A stretch of 64,000 bases of DNA, from positions 2,759 through 66,758 of the forward strand of contig FLQS01000078.1 of the NCBI GenBank assembly GCA_900078375.1. The letters are read 5' to 3'. The notes beneath the pieces are model-generated. The model saw only the letters and a list, made by a program, of their open reading frames with translations. It ran no database searches and had not been told where the DNA came from. Both the position numbers and the translations under genes were made by a program. Shown here piece by piece: positions 49,696 to 58,567 of the stretch. The DNA comes from an uncultured Mycobacterium sp. GTDB taxonomy: Bacteria; Actinomycetota; Actinomycetes; Mycobacteriales; Mycobacteriaceae. Positions within the stretch are counted from its first letter, which is position 1. Each line of letters opens with the position of its first letter.

Positions 49696-52608
49696 CTAGG
49701 AGACCGGCGGTCCGGCCGGACGTGCTGCCGCCCGGCGCCGTTGCCGGCCGACCGACACCACCGGTGCCGAGGACACGACGGCCTGGTCGACGTCATATTC
49801 GTCGGATTCGGCCTCCTCATCCTCGTCCTCGTCGTCATCCTCATCGTCGTCATCCTCGTCGACGTCCAGGGTGTCTTCATCGAGGTCTTCGTCGTCCTCG
49901 TCCAGGTCGACGTCGATCACGTCCTCGTCGTCATCTTCGTCGTCGTCGTCGGACTCGTCCTCGTCCTCGTCGTCATCCTCATCGGAGTCGTCATCCAGGT
50001 CCTCAACGGCAACTTCGTCGGTGACCTGCTCGGCGGTGGTCCGGTCTTCCTCGCCGTCGTCGGATTCGGTCTCCCGCTCGAGCTCGTCGGCCAGCTCTTC
50101 CTCGGCCTCGTCGTCCTCGTGCTTGCCGTTGGCTGCCGCCATCGCCTTGAACATCGGATGCTCACTGCTGTGCTGGGGCACCTTCGCGACGGGCGCTTCA
50201 GCCTCTTCGCTGCGGCCGCGTTTGCCTCGCTTGCCCCGCCGTCCACCACCGCCGCCGGCGCCATTGCCTGCCTCGGACTTACGCCCGGCGGCCTGCGCGG
50301 TATCGACCGGGTCGGCGTGCAGCACGATGCCCCGGCCGCTGCAGTGCGAACAGGTGGTCGAGAACGCCTCCACCAGGCCGGTGCCCAGCTTCTTCCGGGT
50401 CAGCTGCACCAGACCCAGCGATGTCACCTCGGACACCTGATGGCGGGTGCGGTCACGGCCCAGCGCCTCGGTCAGCCGCCGCAGCACCAGGTCGCGGTTG
50501 GACTCGAGCACCATGTCGATGAAGTCGATGACAATGATGCCGCCGATATCGCGCAGCCGCAGCTGACGCACGATCTCCTCGGCCGCCTCGAGGTTGTTCT
50601 TGGTGACGGTTTGCTCGAGGTTGCCGCCCGCACCGGTGAACTTTCCGGTGTTGACGTCGACGACCGTCATCGCCTCGGTGCGGTCGATCACCAGGGTGCC
50701 GCCCGAGGGCAGCCACACCTTGCGGTCGAGCGCCTTGGCCAGCTGCTCGTCGATGCGATGCACCGCGAACACATCCGGCCCGTCCGGGCCACCCGGCGGG
50801 TCGTACTTGGTCAGCTTCGAAATCAGGTCGGGCGCCACGGAATTGACGTAGTCATGGATGGTGTCCCAGGCGCTGTCGCCCGAGACGATCAGCCCGGAGA
50901 AGTCTTCGTTGAACAGGTCGCGGATCACCTTGACCAGCACGTCCGGCTCTTCGTAGAGCGCGATGGCGGCACCGGCTTTGTTGCCCTTGACCCGCTCGGC
51001 TTCCTCAGCGATCGTGGTCCAGCGTTCCTGCAGCCGGGTGACGTCGCCGCGGATGTCTTCTTCCTTCACGCCTTCCGAGGCGGTCCGGATGATCACACCG
51101 GCGTCGTCGGGCACCACATCGCGCAGGATTTCCTTGAGCCGCTGACGTTCGGTGTCGGGCAGCTTGCGGCTGATCCCGGTCGACGACGCGCCCGGCACGT
51201 AGACCAGGTAACGCCCGGCCAGCGACACCTGGGTGGTCAGTCGCGCACCCTTGTGGCCGACGGGGTCCTTGCTGACCTGGACGACGACGTAATCGCCCGG
51301 CTTGAGGGCCTGTTCGATCTTGCGCTGCGCGCCGCCCAGGCCGGCGGCCTCCCAGTTCACCTCGCCGGCATAGAGCACACCGTTGCGGCCGCGGCCGATG
51401 TCGACGAATGCCGCCTCCATCGAGGGCAGCACGTTCTGCACGATGCCGAGGTAGATGTTGCCGACCAACGACGCCGAGGCAGCCGAGGTGACGAAGTGCT
51501 CGACGACGACCCCGTCCTCCATGACGGCGATCTGGGTGTAGCGGGCACCCTCGTGCGGGGGTTCGGTGCGGATCTTGTCGCGCACCACCATGACGCGGTC
51601 GACGGCTTCCCGGCGGGCCAGGAATTCGGCCTCGGACAGGATCGGCGGGCGCCGGCGGCCGGCGTCGCGGCCGTCGCGGCGGCGCTGACGCTTGGCCTCG
51701 AGTCGGGTGGAGCCACTGATGCCCTGGATGGCGTCAGGGTCGCGTTCCTTCTCTTTGCGCGGAGTGCGCTCGTGGACCACGGTGTTCGGCGGGTCGTCCG
51801 ACGACCCCTCGGCGTCCTCGCCGCCGCCGCCGGACTTACGGCGGCGCCGCCTGCGCCGCCGCCGGGTCGCGGCCTCGCCGCTGCCCGACTCGTCGTCGCT
51901 GTCGTCGTCGTCGCCTTCGGACTCCTCGCCGGCCTCGGCGGCCTCGTCGGAGCCTTCTGGTCGCTCGTCTTCGCCCTCCGGACCGCCCTGCTCACCGCGC
52001 CCGCGGCCGCGGCCGCGGCGGCCACGGCGACGGCGCCGGTTGGCGGGGCGTTCCGACTGGTCGCCATCGGTTTCGGCGCTGGACTCGTCGTCCTCGTCTT
52101 CGTCGTCCTCGTCGTCGTCCTCGTCGTCACGGGCAGCGCGGACGGCGCGGCGTTCGGCTTCGACCGGTTGCGGGGCGACGAACAACGGCATGTAGGCCGC
52201 CTGCTCGGCGGGGGCGGTCTCGAGGATCAGCCGCGACTCGGGCTCCTCGGACGCGTCGGCGGCCTCACGGGTTTCGGCGGCCTCGGTGTCGATCTCGAGC
52301 ACCGGGGCCACGGGCGCCGGGGCCTCCTGCGCTGCGGGCTCGTCGGCGCTGTCCTCGGGGCTGGCCGCCAGCACGTCGCGGACCCGCACCGCGTCGGTGC
52401 GATCCACGCTGGAATGCGGGCTGCGTGACCGGCCGTCGAGCTCGCTCAAGGCGTCGAGCACGCGCCGGCTGGTGGTGCCGAGCACCCGTGCCAGCGAATG
52501 CACCCTCAGGCGCTCAGGCAGGTCGTGACCCGCGGCGACTGCCGGGGGTCCCCACTCCGTCTGGGGTTCGTTTTCGGGTAGTTCCTGAAAGAGGTCATCG
52601 TCGGCCAC
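49696..52608 (-). CDS. rne: Ribonuclease E/G
   Basis: A 970-aa endonuclease. A long acidic and Arg-rich N-terminal extension (clusters of Asp/Glu and RRRRRGRRGRGRGRG) precedes the S1-like and RNase H-like catalytic core: MVVRDKIRTEPPHEGARYTQIAVMEDGVVVEHF start, GRGRNGVLYAGEVNW, DVNTGKFTGAGGNLEQTVTKNN and the zinc-link CSHCSGRG. The C-terminus is extremely acidic (long Asp/Glu runs), likely a scaffold for partner binding. The catalytic Asp region DIGGIIVIDFIDM is intact. It starts at GTG 52608. Confidence 0.96.
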   Translation of the reverse strand: MADDDLFQELPENEPQTEWGPPAVAAGHDLPERLRVHSLARVLGTTSRRVLDALSELDGRSRSPHSSVDRTDAVRVRDVLAASPEDSADEPAAQEAPAPVAPVLEIDTEAAETREAADASEEPESRLILETAPAEQAAYMPLFVAPQPVEAERRAVRAARDDEDDDEDDEDEDDESSAETDGDQSERPANRRRRRGRRGRGRGRGEQGGPEGEDERPEGSDEAAEAGEESEGDDDDSDDESGSGEAATRRRRRRRRRKSGGGGEDAEGSSDDPPNTVVHERTPRKEKERDPDAIQGISGSTRLEAKRQRRRDGRDAGRRRPPILSEAEFLARREAVDRVMVVRDKIRTEPPHEGARYTQIAVMEDGVVVEHFVTSAASASLVGNIYLGIVQNVLPSMEAAFVDIGRGRNGVLYAGEVNWEAAGLGGAQRKIEQALKPGDYVVVQVSKDPVGHKGARLTTQVSLAGRYLVYVPGASSTGISRKLPDTERQRLKEILRDVVPDDAGVIIRTASEGVKEEDIRGDVTRLQERWTTIAEEAERVKGNKAGAAIALYEEPDVLVKVIRDLFNEDFSGLIVSGDSAWDTIHDYVNSVAPDLISKLTKYDPPGGPDGPDVFAVHRIDEQLAKALDRKVWLPSGGTLVIDRTEAMTVVDVNTGKFTGAGGNLEQTVTKNNLEAAEEIVRQLRLRDIGGIIVIDFIDMVLESNRDLVLRRLTEALGRDRTRHQVSEVTSLGLVQLTRKKLGTGLVEAFSTTCSHCSGRGIVLHADPVDTAQAAGRKSEAGNGAGGGGGRRGKRGKRGRSEEAEAPVAKVPQHSSEHPMFKAMAAANGKHEDDEAEEELADELERETESDDGEEDRTTAEQVTDEVAVEDLDDDSDEDDDEDEDESDDDDEDDDEDVIDVDLDEDDEDLDEDTLDVDEDDDDEDDDEDEDEEAESDEYDVDQAVVSSAPVVSVGRQRRRAAARPAGPPVS

Positions 52609-52815
52609 GTATTCTCCTCAAGCCCCCGGGCGCGTCACTTCGACGCGGCCACGCGAGGGCTTCCGCTATTTGCCCGGGTTAGATCGCCCGGACTTGTTTA
52701 TGGTCTCGCTCCGAACTGTTCATGGGGAACGCGATCGGTGCCTGGCTGAATGACGGCTGTGACGGTCGGCGCCTCACCAATGGTGCAGGTGGTCGCGCAC
52801 GTCGTAAGTCTTCAT

Positions 52816-52853
52816 CCGGATACGCCTTGTGGGCACATCCGGAGCCAGTATCC
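52816..52853 (-). promoter_or_regulatory. Candidate rne promoter and 5' leader hairpin
   Basis: On the minus strand a -10-like GATACT (52853-52848) is followed directly by a hairpin: arms TCCGGAT (52844-52838) and ATCCGGA (52822-52816) with a 15-nt loop. The stretch from here to the rne start (about 230 nt) has no ORF I can support; a long leader is known for mycobacterial rne. A hairpin at the 5' end would shield the mRNA from 5'-end sensing decay. Confidence 0.4.
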
Positions 52854-52898
52854 CACACCACACACCCTGCTCGGACGACAGTGGCGCGGGAAGTGCGC

Positions 52899-53309
52899 TC
52901 AGATGCCGGGAAACCAGAGCCCGATCTCGCGCTCGGCGGACTCTGGGGAGTCCGAACCGTGCACGAGATTGAACTGCGTTTCCAGGCCGAAATCACCGCG
53001 GATCGTGCCCGGTGTGGCCTTCTCCACCGGGTCGGTTCCGCCGGCGAGCTGGCGAAACGCCGCGATCGCACGGGGGCCTTCCAAGATCGCCGCCACCACC
53101 GGGGCTGAGGTGATGAACTCCAGTAGCGAGCCGAAGAACGGCTTGCCGTCGTGCTCGGCGTAGTGCGCACGGGCCAACTCGTCACTGACCTGCTTGAGCT
53201 CCAGTGCAGCGATCGTCAGGCCTTTGCGTTCGATTCGGCTGATGATCTCGCCGACCACCCCGCGCTCGACGCCGTCGGGCTTGATCAAAACCAGGGTCCG
53301 CTCAGACAC
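52899..53309 (-). CDS. ndk: Nucleoside diphosphate kinase
   Basis: A 136-aa enzyme, VSERTLVLIKPDGVERGVVGEIISRIERKG, with the active-site block TIRGDFGLETQFNLVHGSDSPESA (His in NLVHGSDS). It equilibrates NTPs. GTG 53309 is chosen from family length; the longer frame to 53360 adds no conserved sequence. It lies 68 bp after the DUF4233 gene. Confidence 0.96.
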   Translation of the reverse strand: MSERTLVLIKPDGVERGVVGEIISRIERKGLTIAALELKQVSDELARAHYAEHDGKPFFGSLLEFITSAPVVAAILEGPRAIAAFRQLAGGTDPVEKATPGTIRGDFGLETQFNLVHGSDSPESAEREIGLWFPGI

Positions 53310-53377
53310 GGCGCCGCTCCTCCTCATCGCTTCGCTCTGCATCGTCACCGGCGCAGTCACGGCGGACAGCGTACCCG

Positions 53378-53797
53378 TCAGTCAGGTGGTTGCTGCTGGC
53401 CGGGCAGCAGGCCGCGGCGCTGCCGGCGCAGAACCTCGACGCGAAGGTAAGCGATGATCCCCCACACGATCGCGAACACCAGCCCGACCATCCCGACCGC
53501 GGGGTACACGAAGAACCCGGCGACCAGGATCAGCTGGACACCCAGATTCAGCCAGACCGCCCACGACCGCCCCTGCACACCGGCCAGCAGCACGAGGAAC
53601 ACCGCGAAGCCGATCAGATAGGCCGTCGACCAGGCGGTGAGTCCCCCGCCGACCATGTTGACCACGGGCAGCGCCAGCAGGACCACGATCGCTTCGAGGA
53701 TGAGGGTGCCGGCCATGACGCCGCGGAAGCTCTTCCAGGGATCTGGCGGAGCCGCCGGGCCGGCGACATTGGGCTCGGGTGCGGGCGTGTCGCTCAT
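53378..53797 (-). CDS. DUF4233 small membrane protein (Rv2446c type)
   Basis: A 139-aa protein with four hydrophobic segments (LILEAIVVLLALPVVNMV, then three more) and a conserved N-terminal DPWKSFRGVMAGTL. It is found downstream of folC in mycobacteria. The start overlaps the folC stop (4 bp). The function is unknown; the gene pairing suggests only co-transcription. Confidence 0.85.
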   Translation of the reverse strand: MSDTPAPEPNVAGPAAPPDPWKSFRGVMAGTLILEAIVVLLALPVVNMVGGGLTAWSTAYLIGFAVFLVLLAGVQGRSWAVWLNLGVQLILVAGFFVYPAVGMVGLVFAIVWGIIAYLRVEVLRRQRRGLLPGQQQPPD

Positions 53798-55233
53798 TGC
53801 GGGTCCTTCCCGAACAGGGTGCGAGCCGCGCCGGCGGTCACCACGGAACCGGTGATGACGATGCCGGCCCCGGAGAATCCGTCGGTCTCGGCCGCGGAGT
53901 CCTCGACCAGTGCGGTGGCGACCTCGATGGCGTCGGGCAGTGTCTCGGCGCGCGCCACCCGGTCCGGCCCGAAGATCTCCTCCGCGCGCAGCGCCAGTGC
54001 GTCGACCTCGAGTGCGCGGGGCGAGCCATTGTGCGTCACGACGACCTGATCGAACGCCGGCTCCAGCGCGGTGAGGATGCCGGTGACGTCCTTGTCCCCC
54101 ATGACCGACAGCACCCCGACCAGGAACCGGAAGTCGAACTCCTCTGCCAGCGCGCCGGCGAGTGCGGCCGCGCCGGCGGGATTGTGGGCGGCGTCGATGA
54201 ACACCGTCGGCGCGCTGCGCATCCGCTCGAGCCGGCCCGGGCTGGCCGCCCCGGCGAATCCAGCTCGCACCGTGTCGATGTCGAGCTGCCGGTCGGACCC
54301 GGCGCCGAAGAACGCTTCGACCGCGGCCAGCGCCACGACGGCGTTGTGGGCCTGATGCTCGCCATGCAGTGGCAGGAAGATGTCGGGGTACACCCCGCCG
54401 AGGCCCTGCAGCTGCAGCACCTGGCCGCCGATGGCAACCTGACGGCCCAGTACGGCGAACTCGGAATCCTCGCGGGCAACTGCGGCGTCGGACTGAACCG
54501 CTTGGGCCAGAAGCACTTCCATCGCCTCGGGCGCCTGGCGGCCGATGATCGCGACGGTGTCGATCGGGACCAGATCACCGCGGGGCGCACCGATGATGCC
54601 GGCCTTCTCGGCGGCGATCTCGGCGATGGTGTCACCGAGATACTCGGCGTGATCGATACCGATCGGGGTGATCACCGCGACGGGCGCATCGACGACGTTG
54701 GTGGCGTCCCAGCGCCCACCCATCCCGACCTCGACGACGGCGACATCGACGGGCGCGTCGGCGAAGGCGGCGAACGCCATGGCGGTGAGCACTTCGAACT
54801 TGCTCATCGCCGGGCCATCTGCGGCCTGCGATTGCGCGTCGACGATCTGCACGAACGGTTCGATCTCGCGGTAGACCTCGACGTAGCGCGCCGGGCTGAT
54901 CGGCTCGTTGTCGATGGCGATGCGCTCGACAGCGGACTGCAGGTGCGGGCTGGTGGTGCGCCCGGTCCGGCGGCTGAACGCCGTCAGCAGCGCATCGATG
55001 ATGCGGGCCACCGACGTCTTGCCGTTGGTCCCGGCGATGTGGATGCACGGATAGCTCAGCTGCGGTGAGCCGAGCATCTCCATCAGCGCCGCGATGCGCG
55101 TGGTGCTGGGCTCCAGCTTCGTTTCCGGCCAGCGCTGGTCGAGCAGATGCTCCACCTGCAGCAGCGCGGCGATCTCGTCAGGCGTCGGCGGCTGGATCTC
55201 ATGTCGCTCGCCCAGCGGCTCCGGCAGCGTCAT
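53794..55233 (-). CDS. folC: Folylpolyglutamate synthase / dihydrofolate synthase
   Basis: A 479-aa Mur-ligase-fold enzyme: ATP-binding HIAGTNGKTSVARIIDALL, the DVAVVEVGMGGRWDATNVV motif and a C-terminal domain with FIDAAHNPAGAAALA. It adds glutamates to folates. It overlaps valS by four bases and DUF4233 by four, so valS-folC-DUF4233 is one operon. Confidence 0.95.
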   Translation of the reverse strand: MTLPEPLGERHEIQPPTPDEIAALLQVEHLLDQRWPETKLEPSTTRIAALMEMLGSPQLSYPCIHIAGTNGKTSVARIIDALLTAFSRRTGRTTSPHLQSAVERIAIDNEPISPARYVEVYREIEPFVQIVDAQSQAADGPAMSKFEVLTAMAFAAFADAPVDVAVVEVGMGGRWDATNVVDAPVAVITPIGIDHAEYLGDTIAEIAAEKAGIIGAPRGDLVPIDTVAIIGRQAPEAMEVLLAQAVQSDAAVAREDSEFAVLGRQVAIGGQVLQLQGLGGVYPDIFLPLHGEHQAHNAVVALAAVEAFFGAGSDRQLDIDTVRAGFAGAASPGRLERMRSAPTVFIDAAHNPAGAAALAGALAEEFDFRFLVGVLSVMGDKDVTGILTALEPAFDQVVVTHNGSPRALEVDALALRAEEIFGPDRVARAETLPDAIEVATALVEDSAAETDGFSGAGIVITGSVVTAGAARTLFGKDPQ

Positions 55234-57908
55234 GCCAGCGCAGCCAGCCGGGCGGAGATCCGCTCGACTTCCTCGCTGGCCAGCTGCTGACGCGCACGGA
55301 TCTTGGCGACGACGTCGTCGGGCGCCTTGGCCAGGAACGCCTCATTGCCGAGTTTGGCTGCGGTGCCTGCCAATTCTTTCTGCGCGGCGGCCAAATCTTT
55401 CTCCAGGCGGCGGCGTTCGGCGGCCACGTCGACGGTGCCCGAGGTGTCGACCTCGACGTTGACGGTGCCGGCTGAGAGCCGGACCTCGATGTGTGCGCTC
55501 GCGTTGAAGTCCGCACCGGATTTGGTCAGCCAGGCCAGCGCAGTGACCGGGGCGACCTGACCGTCCAGGCCGGCGGCATCGACACCCGACAGCCGGGCCG
55601 GCACCTTCTGCCGGTCGGCCAGGCCCTGGTCGCTGCGGAACCGCCGGATCTCGGTCACCAGCTTCTGCACGTCGGCGATCCGCCCCGCGGCAACCGGATC
55701 CAGCGCGATCCCGGACGCGGTCGGCCACGGCGCGATCACCAGCGATTCACCGCCGGGCTGACCGTTGTTCAATGCCTTCCACAGCGTCTCGGTGACGAAC
55801 GGCATCACCGGGTGCAGCAGCTTGAGCAGGGTGTCCAGCACCGCGGCGAGCACCGCTGTGGTATTTGAAAGCGCCGCCCCACCTTCTTGGCTGGCCAGCT
55901 GCACTTTCGCCAGCTCCAGGTACCAGTCACAGAACTCGTCCCAGGCGAAGTGGTAGAGCGATTCGCAGGCGCGGCTGAACTCGTAGCCGTCGAGGGTCGA
56001 ATCCACTTCGGCTCGAACCTCTTCCAGGCGACCCAGGATCCAGCGGTCGGCGTCGGTCAGGTCGGCGATATCCGGCAGCGGTGCGGGTGCGGCGCCGTTC
56101 ATCAGCGCGAACCGGGTGGCGTTGAACAGCTTGGTGGCGAAGTTGCGGGACGCCCGTGCCGCGTCGTCGCCGATGGACAGGTCACCACCCGGGCTGGCGC
56201 CGCGGGCCAGGGTGAACCGCAAGGCGTCCGCGCCGAACAGTTCCACCCAGTCCAGCGGGTCGATCCCGTTGCCGCGGGACTTGCTCATCTTGCGGCCGTG
56301 CTCGTCGCGAATCAGCCCGTGCAGGAAGACGTTCTCGAACGGCACCTGTGGCCCGCGCGCGCCGTCCAGCGTGATCGTCTCATCGCCCGACACGAACGTG
56401 CCGAACATCACCATGCGCGCCACCCAGAAGAACAGGATGTCGTATCCGGTCACCAAAACGCTTGTCGGATAGAACTTTTCCAGCTCGGGCGTACGGTCGG
56501 GCCAGCCCATGGTGGAGAACGGCCACAGTGCCGAGGAGAACCAGGTATCCAGCACGTCGGGGTCTTGCTCCCAGCCCTCCGGCGGGGTTTCGTCCGGCCC
56601 GACGCACACCTTCTGACCGTCAGGGCCATGCCAGATCGGGATGCGGTGGCCCCACCACAGCTGGCGGGAGATGCACCAGTCGTGCATATCGTCGACCCAG
56701 GCGAACCAGCGCGGTTCCAAGCTCTTCGGGTGGATCACGATGTCACCGCCGCGCACGGCATCGCCGGCGGCCTTGGCCATCGATTCGACCTTCACCCACC
56801 ACTGCAGGCTCAGCCGCGGCTCGATCGGCTCGCCGCTGCGCTCGGAGTGCCCGACGCTGTGCAGGTACGGCCGCTTCTCGGCGACGATGCGCCCCTCGGC
56901 TGCCAGCGCCTCGCGCACCGCGACGCGCGCCTCGAAGCGGTCCATACCGTCGAATTGCGTTCCGGTGTCGGCGATCCGGCCCTTGGTATCCAGCATCGTC
57001 GGCATCGGCAGGTTGTGTCGCAGCCCGATCTCGAAGTCGTTGGGGTCGTGCGCGGGGGTGACTTTGACTGCACCGGTGCCGAATTCGGGGTCGACGTGCC
57101 CGTCGGCAACGATGACGATGTCGCGGTCCAGGAACGGATGCGGCAGCGTCTGACCGACCAGATGCCGATAGCGCTCGTCGTCGGGGTGCACCGCGATCGC
57201 GGTGTCACCCAGCATCGTCTCGAGCCGGGTGGTGGCCACCACGATGTGCGGTTCGGAGTCGTTCATCGACCCATACCGGAACGACACCAGTTCGCCCTCG
57301 ACGTCGGAGTATTTGACCTCGAGGTCGCTGATCGCGGTCTCCAGCACCGGCGACCAGTTGACCAGCCGCTCGGCTTGATAGATCAGGCCGGCGTCGTAGA
57401 GGCGTTTGAAGATCGTGCGCACCGCCCGGGACAGACCCTCGTCCATGGTGAACCGGTCGCGGCTCCAGTCGACGCCGTCCCCGATCGCACGCATCTGGCC
57501 GCCGATGGTGCCGCCGGATTCGCGTTTCCAATCCCAGACCTTGTCGACGAACAGCTCGCGGCCGAAGTCCTCTTTGGTCTTCCCGTCCACGGCAAGCTGC
57601 TTTTCGACCACGCTCTGGGTGGCGATACCCGCGTGATCCATCCCCGGCAGCCACAGCACCTCGTAGCCCTGCATGCGCTTGCGCCGGGTCAGCGCGTCCA
57701 TCAGCGTGTGGTCGAGCGCGTGCCCCATGTGCAGGCTGCCGGTGACGTTCGGTGGTGGCAGCACGATCGAATATGCCGGCTTGTCGCTCGTGGCGTCGGC
57801 CGTGAAGTAGCCGGCATCGACCCAACCCTGATAGAGCTCCGCCTCTACCGCGCCCGGATCCCAGGACTTGGGCAGGGCGTCGGCGCGGGAGTCGTCAGTG
57901 GTGGTCAC
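55230..57908 (-). CDS. valS: Valyl-tRNA synthetase
   Basis: An 892-aa class I synthetase with HIGH (PPNVTGSLHMGHALDHTLMD), editing domain, KMSKS (DEHGRKMSKSRGNGIDPLDW), the anticodon helical domain and a C-terminal coiled coil (AERRRLEKDLAAAQKELAGT). Start GTG 57908. It is the first gene of the valS-folC-DUF4233 unit. Confidence 0.98.
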   Translation of the reverse strand: MTTTDDSRADALPKSWDPGAVEAELYQGWVDAGYFTADATSDKPAYSIVLPPPNVTGSLHMGHALDHTLMDALTRRKRMQGYEVLWLPGMDHAGIATQSVVEKQLAVDGKTKEDFGRELFVDKVWDWKRESGGTIGGQMRAIGDGVDWSRDRFTMDEGLSRAVRTIFKRLYDAGLIYQAERLVNWSPVLETAISDLEVKYSDVEGELVSFRYGSMNDSEPHIVVATTRLETMLGDTAIAVHPDDERYRHLVGQTLPHPFLDRDIVIVADGHVDPEFGTGAVKVTPAHDPNDFEIGLRHNLPMPTMLDTKGRIADTGTQFDGMDRFEARVAVREALAAEGRIVAEKRPYLHSVGHSERSGEPIEPRLSLQWWVKVESMAKAAGDAVRGGDIVIHPKSLEPRWFAWVDDMHDWCISRQLWWGHRIPIWHGPDGQKVCVGPDETPPEGWEQDPDVLDTWFSSALWPFSTMGWPDRTPELEKFYPTSVLVTGYDILFFWVARMVMFGTFVSGDETITLDGARGPQVPFENVFLHGLIRDEHGRKMSKSRGNGIDPLDWVELFGADALRFTLARGASPGGDLSIGDDAARASRNFATKLFNATRFALMNGAAPAPLPDIADLTDADRWILGRLEEVRAEVDSTLDGYEFSRACESLYHFAWDEFCDWYLELAKVQLASQEGGAALSNTTAVLAAVLDTLLKLLHPVMPFVTETLWKALNNGQPGGESLVIAPWPTASGIALDPVAAGRIADVQKLVTEIRRFRSDQGLADRQKVPARLSGVDAAGLDGQVAPVTALAWLTKSGADFNASAHIEVRLSAGTVNVEVDTSGTVDVAAERRRLEKDLAAAQKELAGTAAKLGNEAFLAKAPDDVVAKIRARQQLASEEVERISARLAALA

Positions 57909-57970
57909 CCGACAAGTCTAAGAACGCGGGAGACTGCTGCGGCGGGCGACCTGTGCGGTCGTGACCTGCG

Positions 57971-58537
57971 CTACTTCTTCCCGCCCAGCAGCCCGCCCAG
58001 GATGTCCCCAATGGCGCCGCCCTGTTTACCGCCGAGCACATTGCCCAGAATGCTGCCGAGTGGGTTGTCCCCGCCGCCGGATCCGCCGCTCGCACCGCCG
58101 AGGATGCCGCCCAACACATCGCCGAGCCCACCACCGGAAGCCCCGCCCGCAGCCGCCCCGCCGGCCGACTGCTTGCCCAGATAGGCCAGCACGATCGGGA
58201 TGAGGATCGGCAGCAGTTTCTTGATCAGGTCGCCGCCGCCTGCGCCCGACCCGGACAGCGCCGAGGCCACGGTGTCGGTGTCGTTGCCGCCGAAGATCCG
58301 GGCGACGAACTGGTCACCCGCACCGGTGTCGACGCCGGTGGCGATCGCCGATTCGAGCTCACTGGAGTCGATGTCATCGGAGGCGACGTTGTGCTGGATG
58401 CCGCCGAGGAGGGTGGGCACCAGGGTCTGGATCACTTGGTTGACTTCCCCCTCGGGCGCACCAAGCTTGCTGGCGATATCCGCCACGGGAATTTGACTCA
58501 TAAGATCGTCGAGACCGGCCATGGTGTCCACCTTCAT
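57971..58537 (-). CDS. DUF937 (YidB-like) glycine-rich protein
   Basis: A 188-aa protein with a DUF937 core (LDDLMSQIPVADIASKLGAPEGEVNQVIQTLVPTLLGGIQ) and a Gly-rich C-terminus (GGLGDVLGGILGGASGGSGGG..., ending LGGLLGGKK). It has no signal peptide. DUF937 proteins have no known activity. It is 62 bp upstream of valS on the same strand and may be co-expressed. Confidence 0.85.
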   Translation of the reverse strand: MKVDTMAGLDDLMSQIPVADIASKLGAPEGEVNQVIQTLVPTLLGGIQHNVASDDIDSSELESAIATGVDTGAGDQFVARIFGGNDTDTVASALSGSGAGGGDLIKKLLPILIPIVLAYLGKQSAGGAAAGGASGGGLGDVLGGILGGASGGSGGGDNPLGSILGNVLGGKQGGAIGDILGGLLGGKK

Positions 58538-58567
58538 TGCTGGATTGTGCGGCTCTGCACGCCGACA

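Noticed and set aside
49741..52428. 895-aa plus-strand ORF antisense to rne
   Set aside because: It is an artefact of GC-rich codon bias and the Asp/Glu repeats of rne; the translation is low-complexity Val/Leu/Gly with no family match.
55887..58184. 765-aa plus-strand ORF antisense to valS
   Set aside because: valS is certain on the minus strand; this frame has no recognisable domain.
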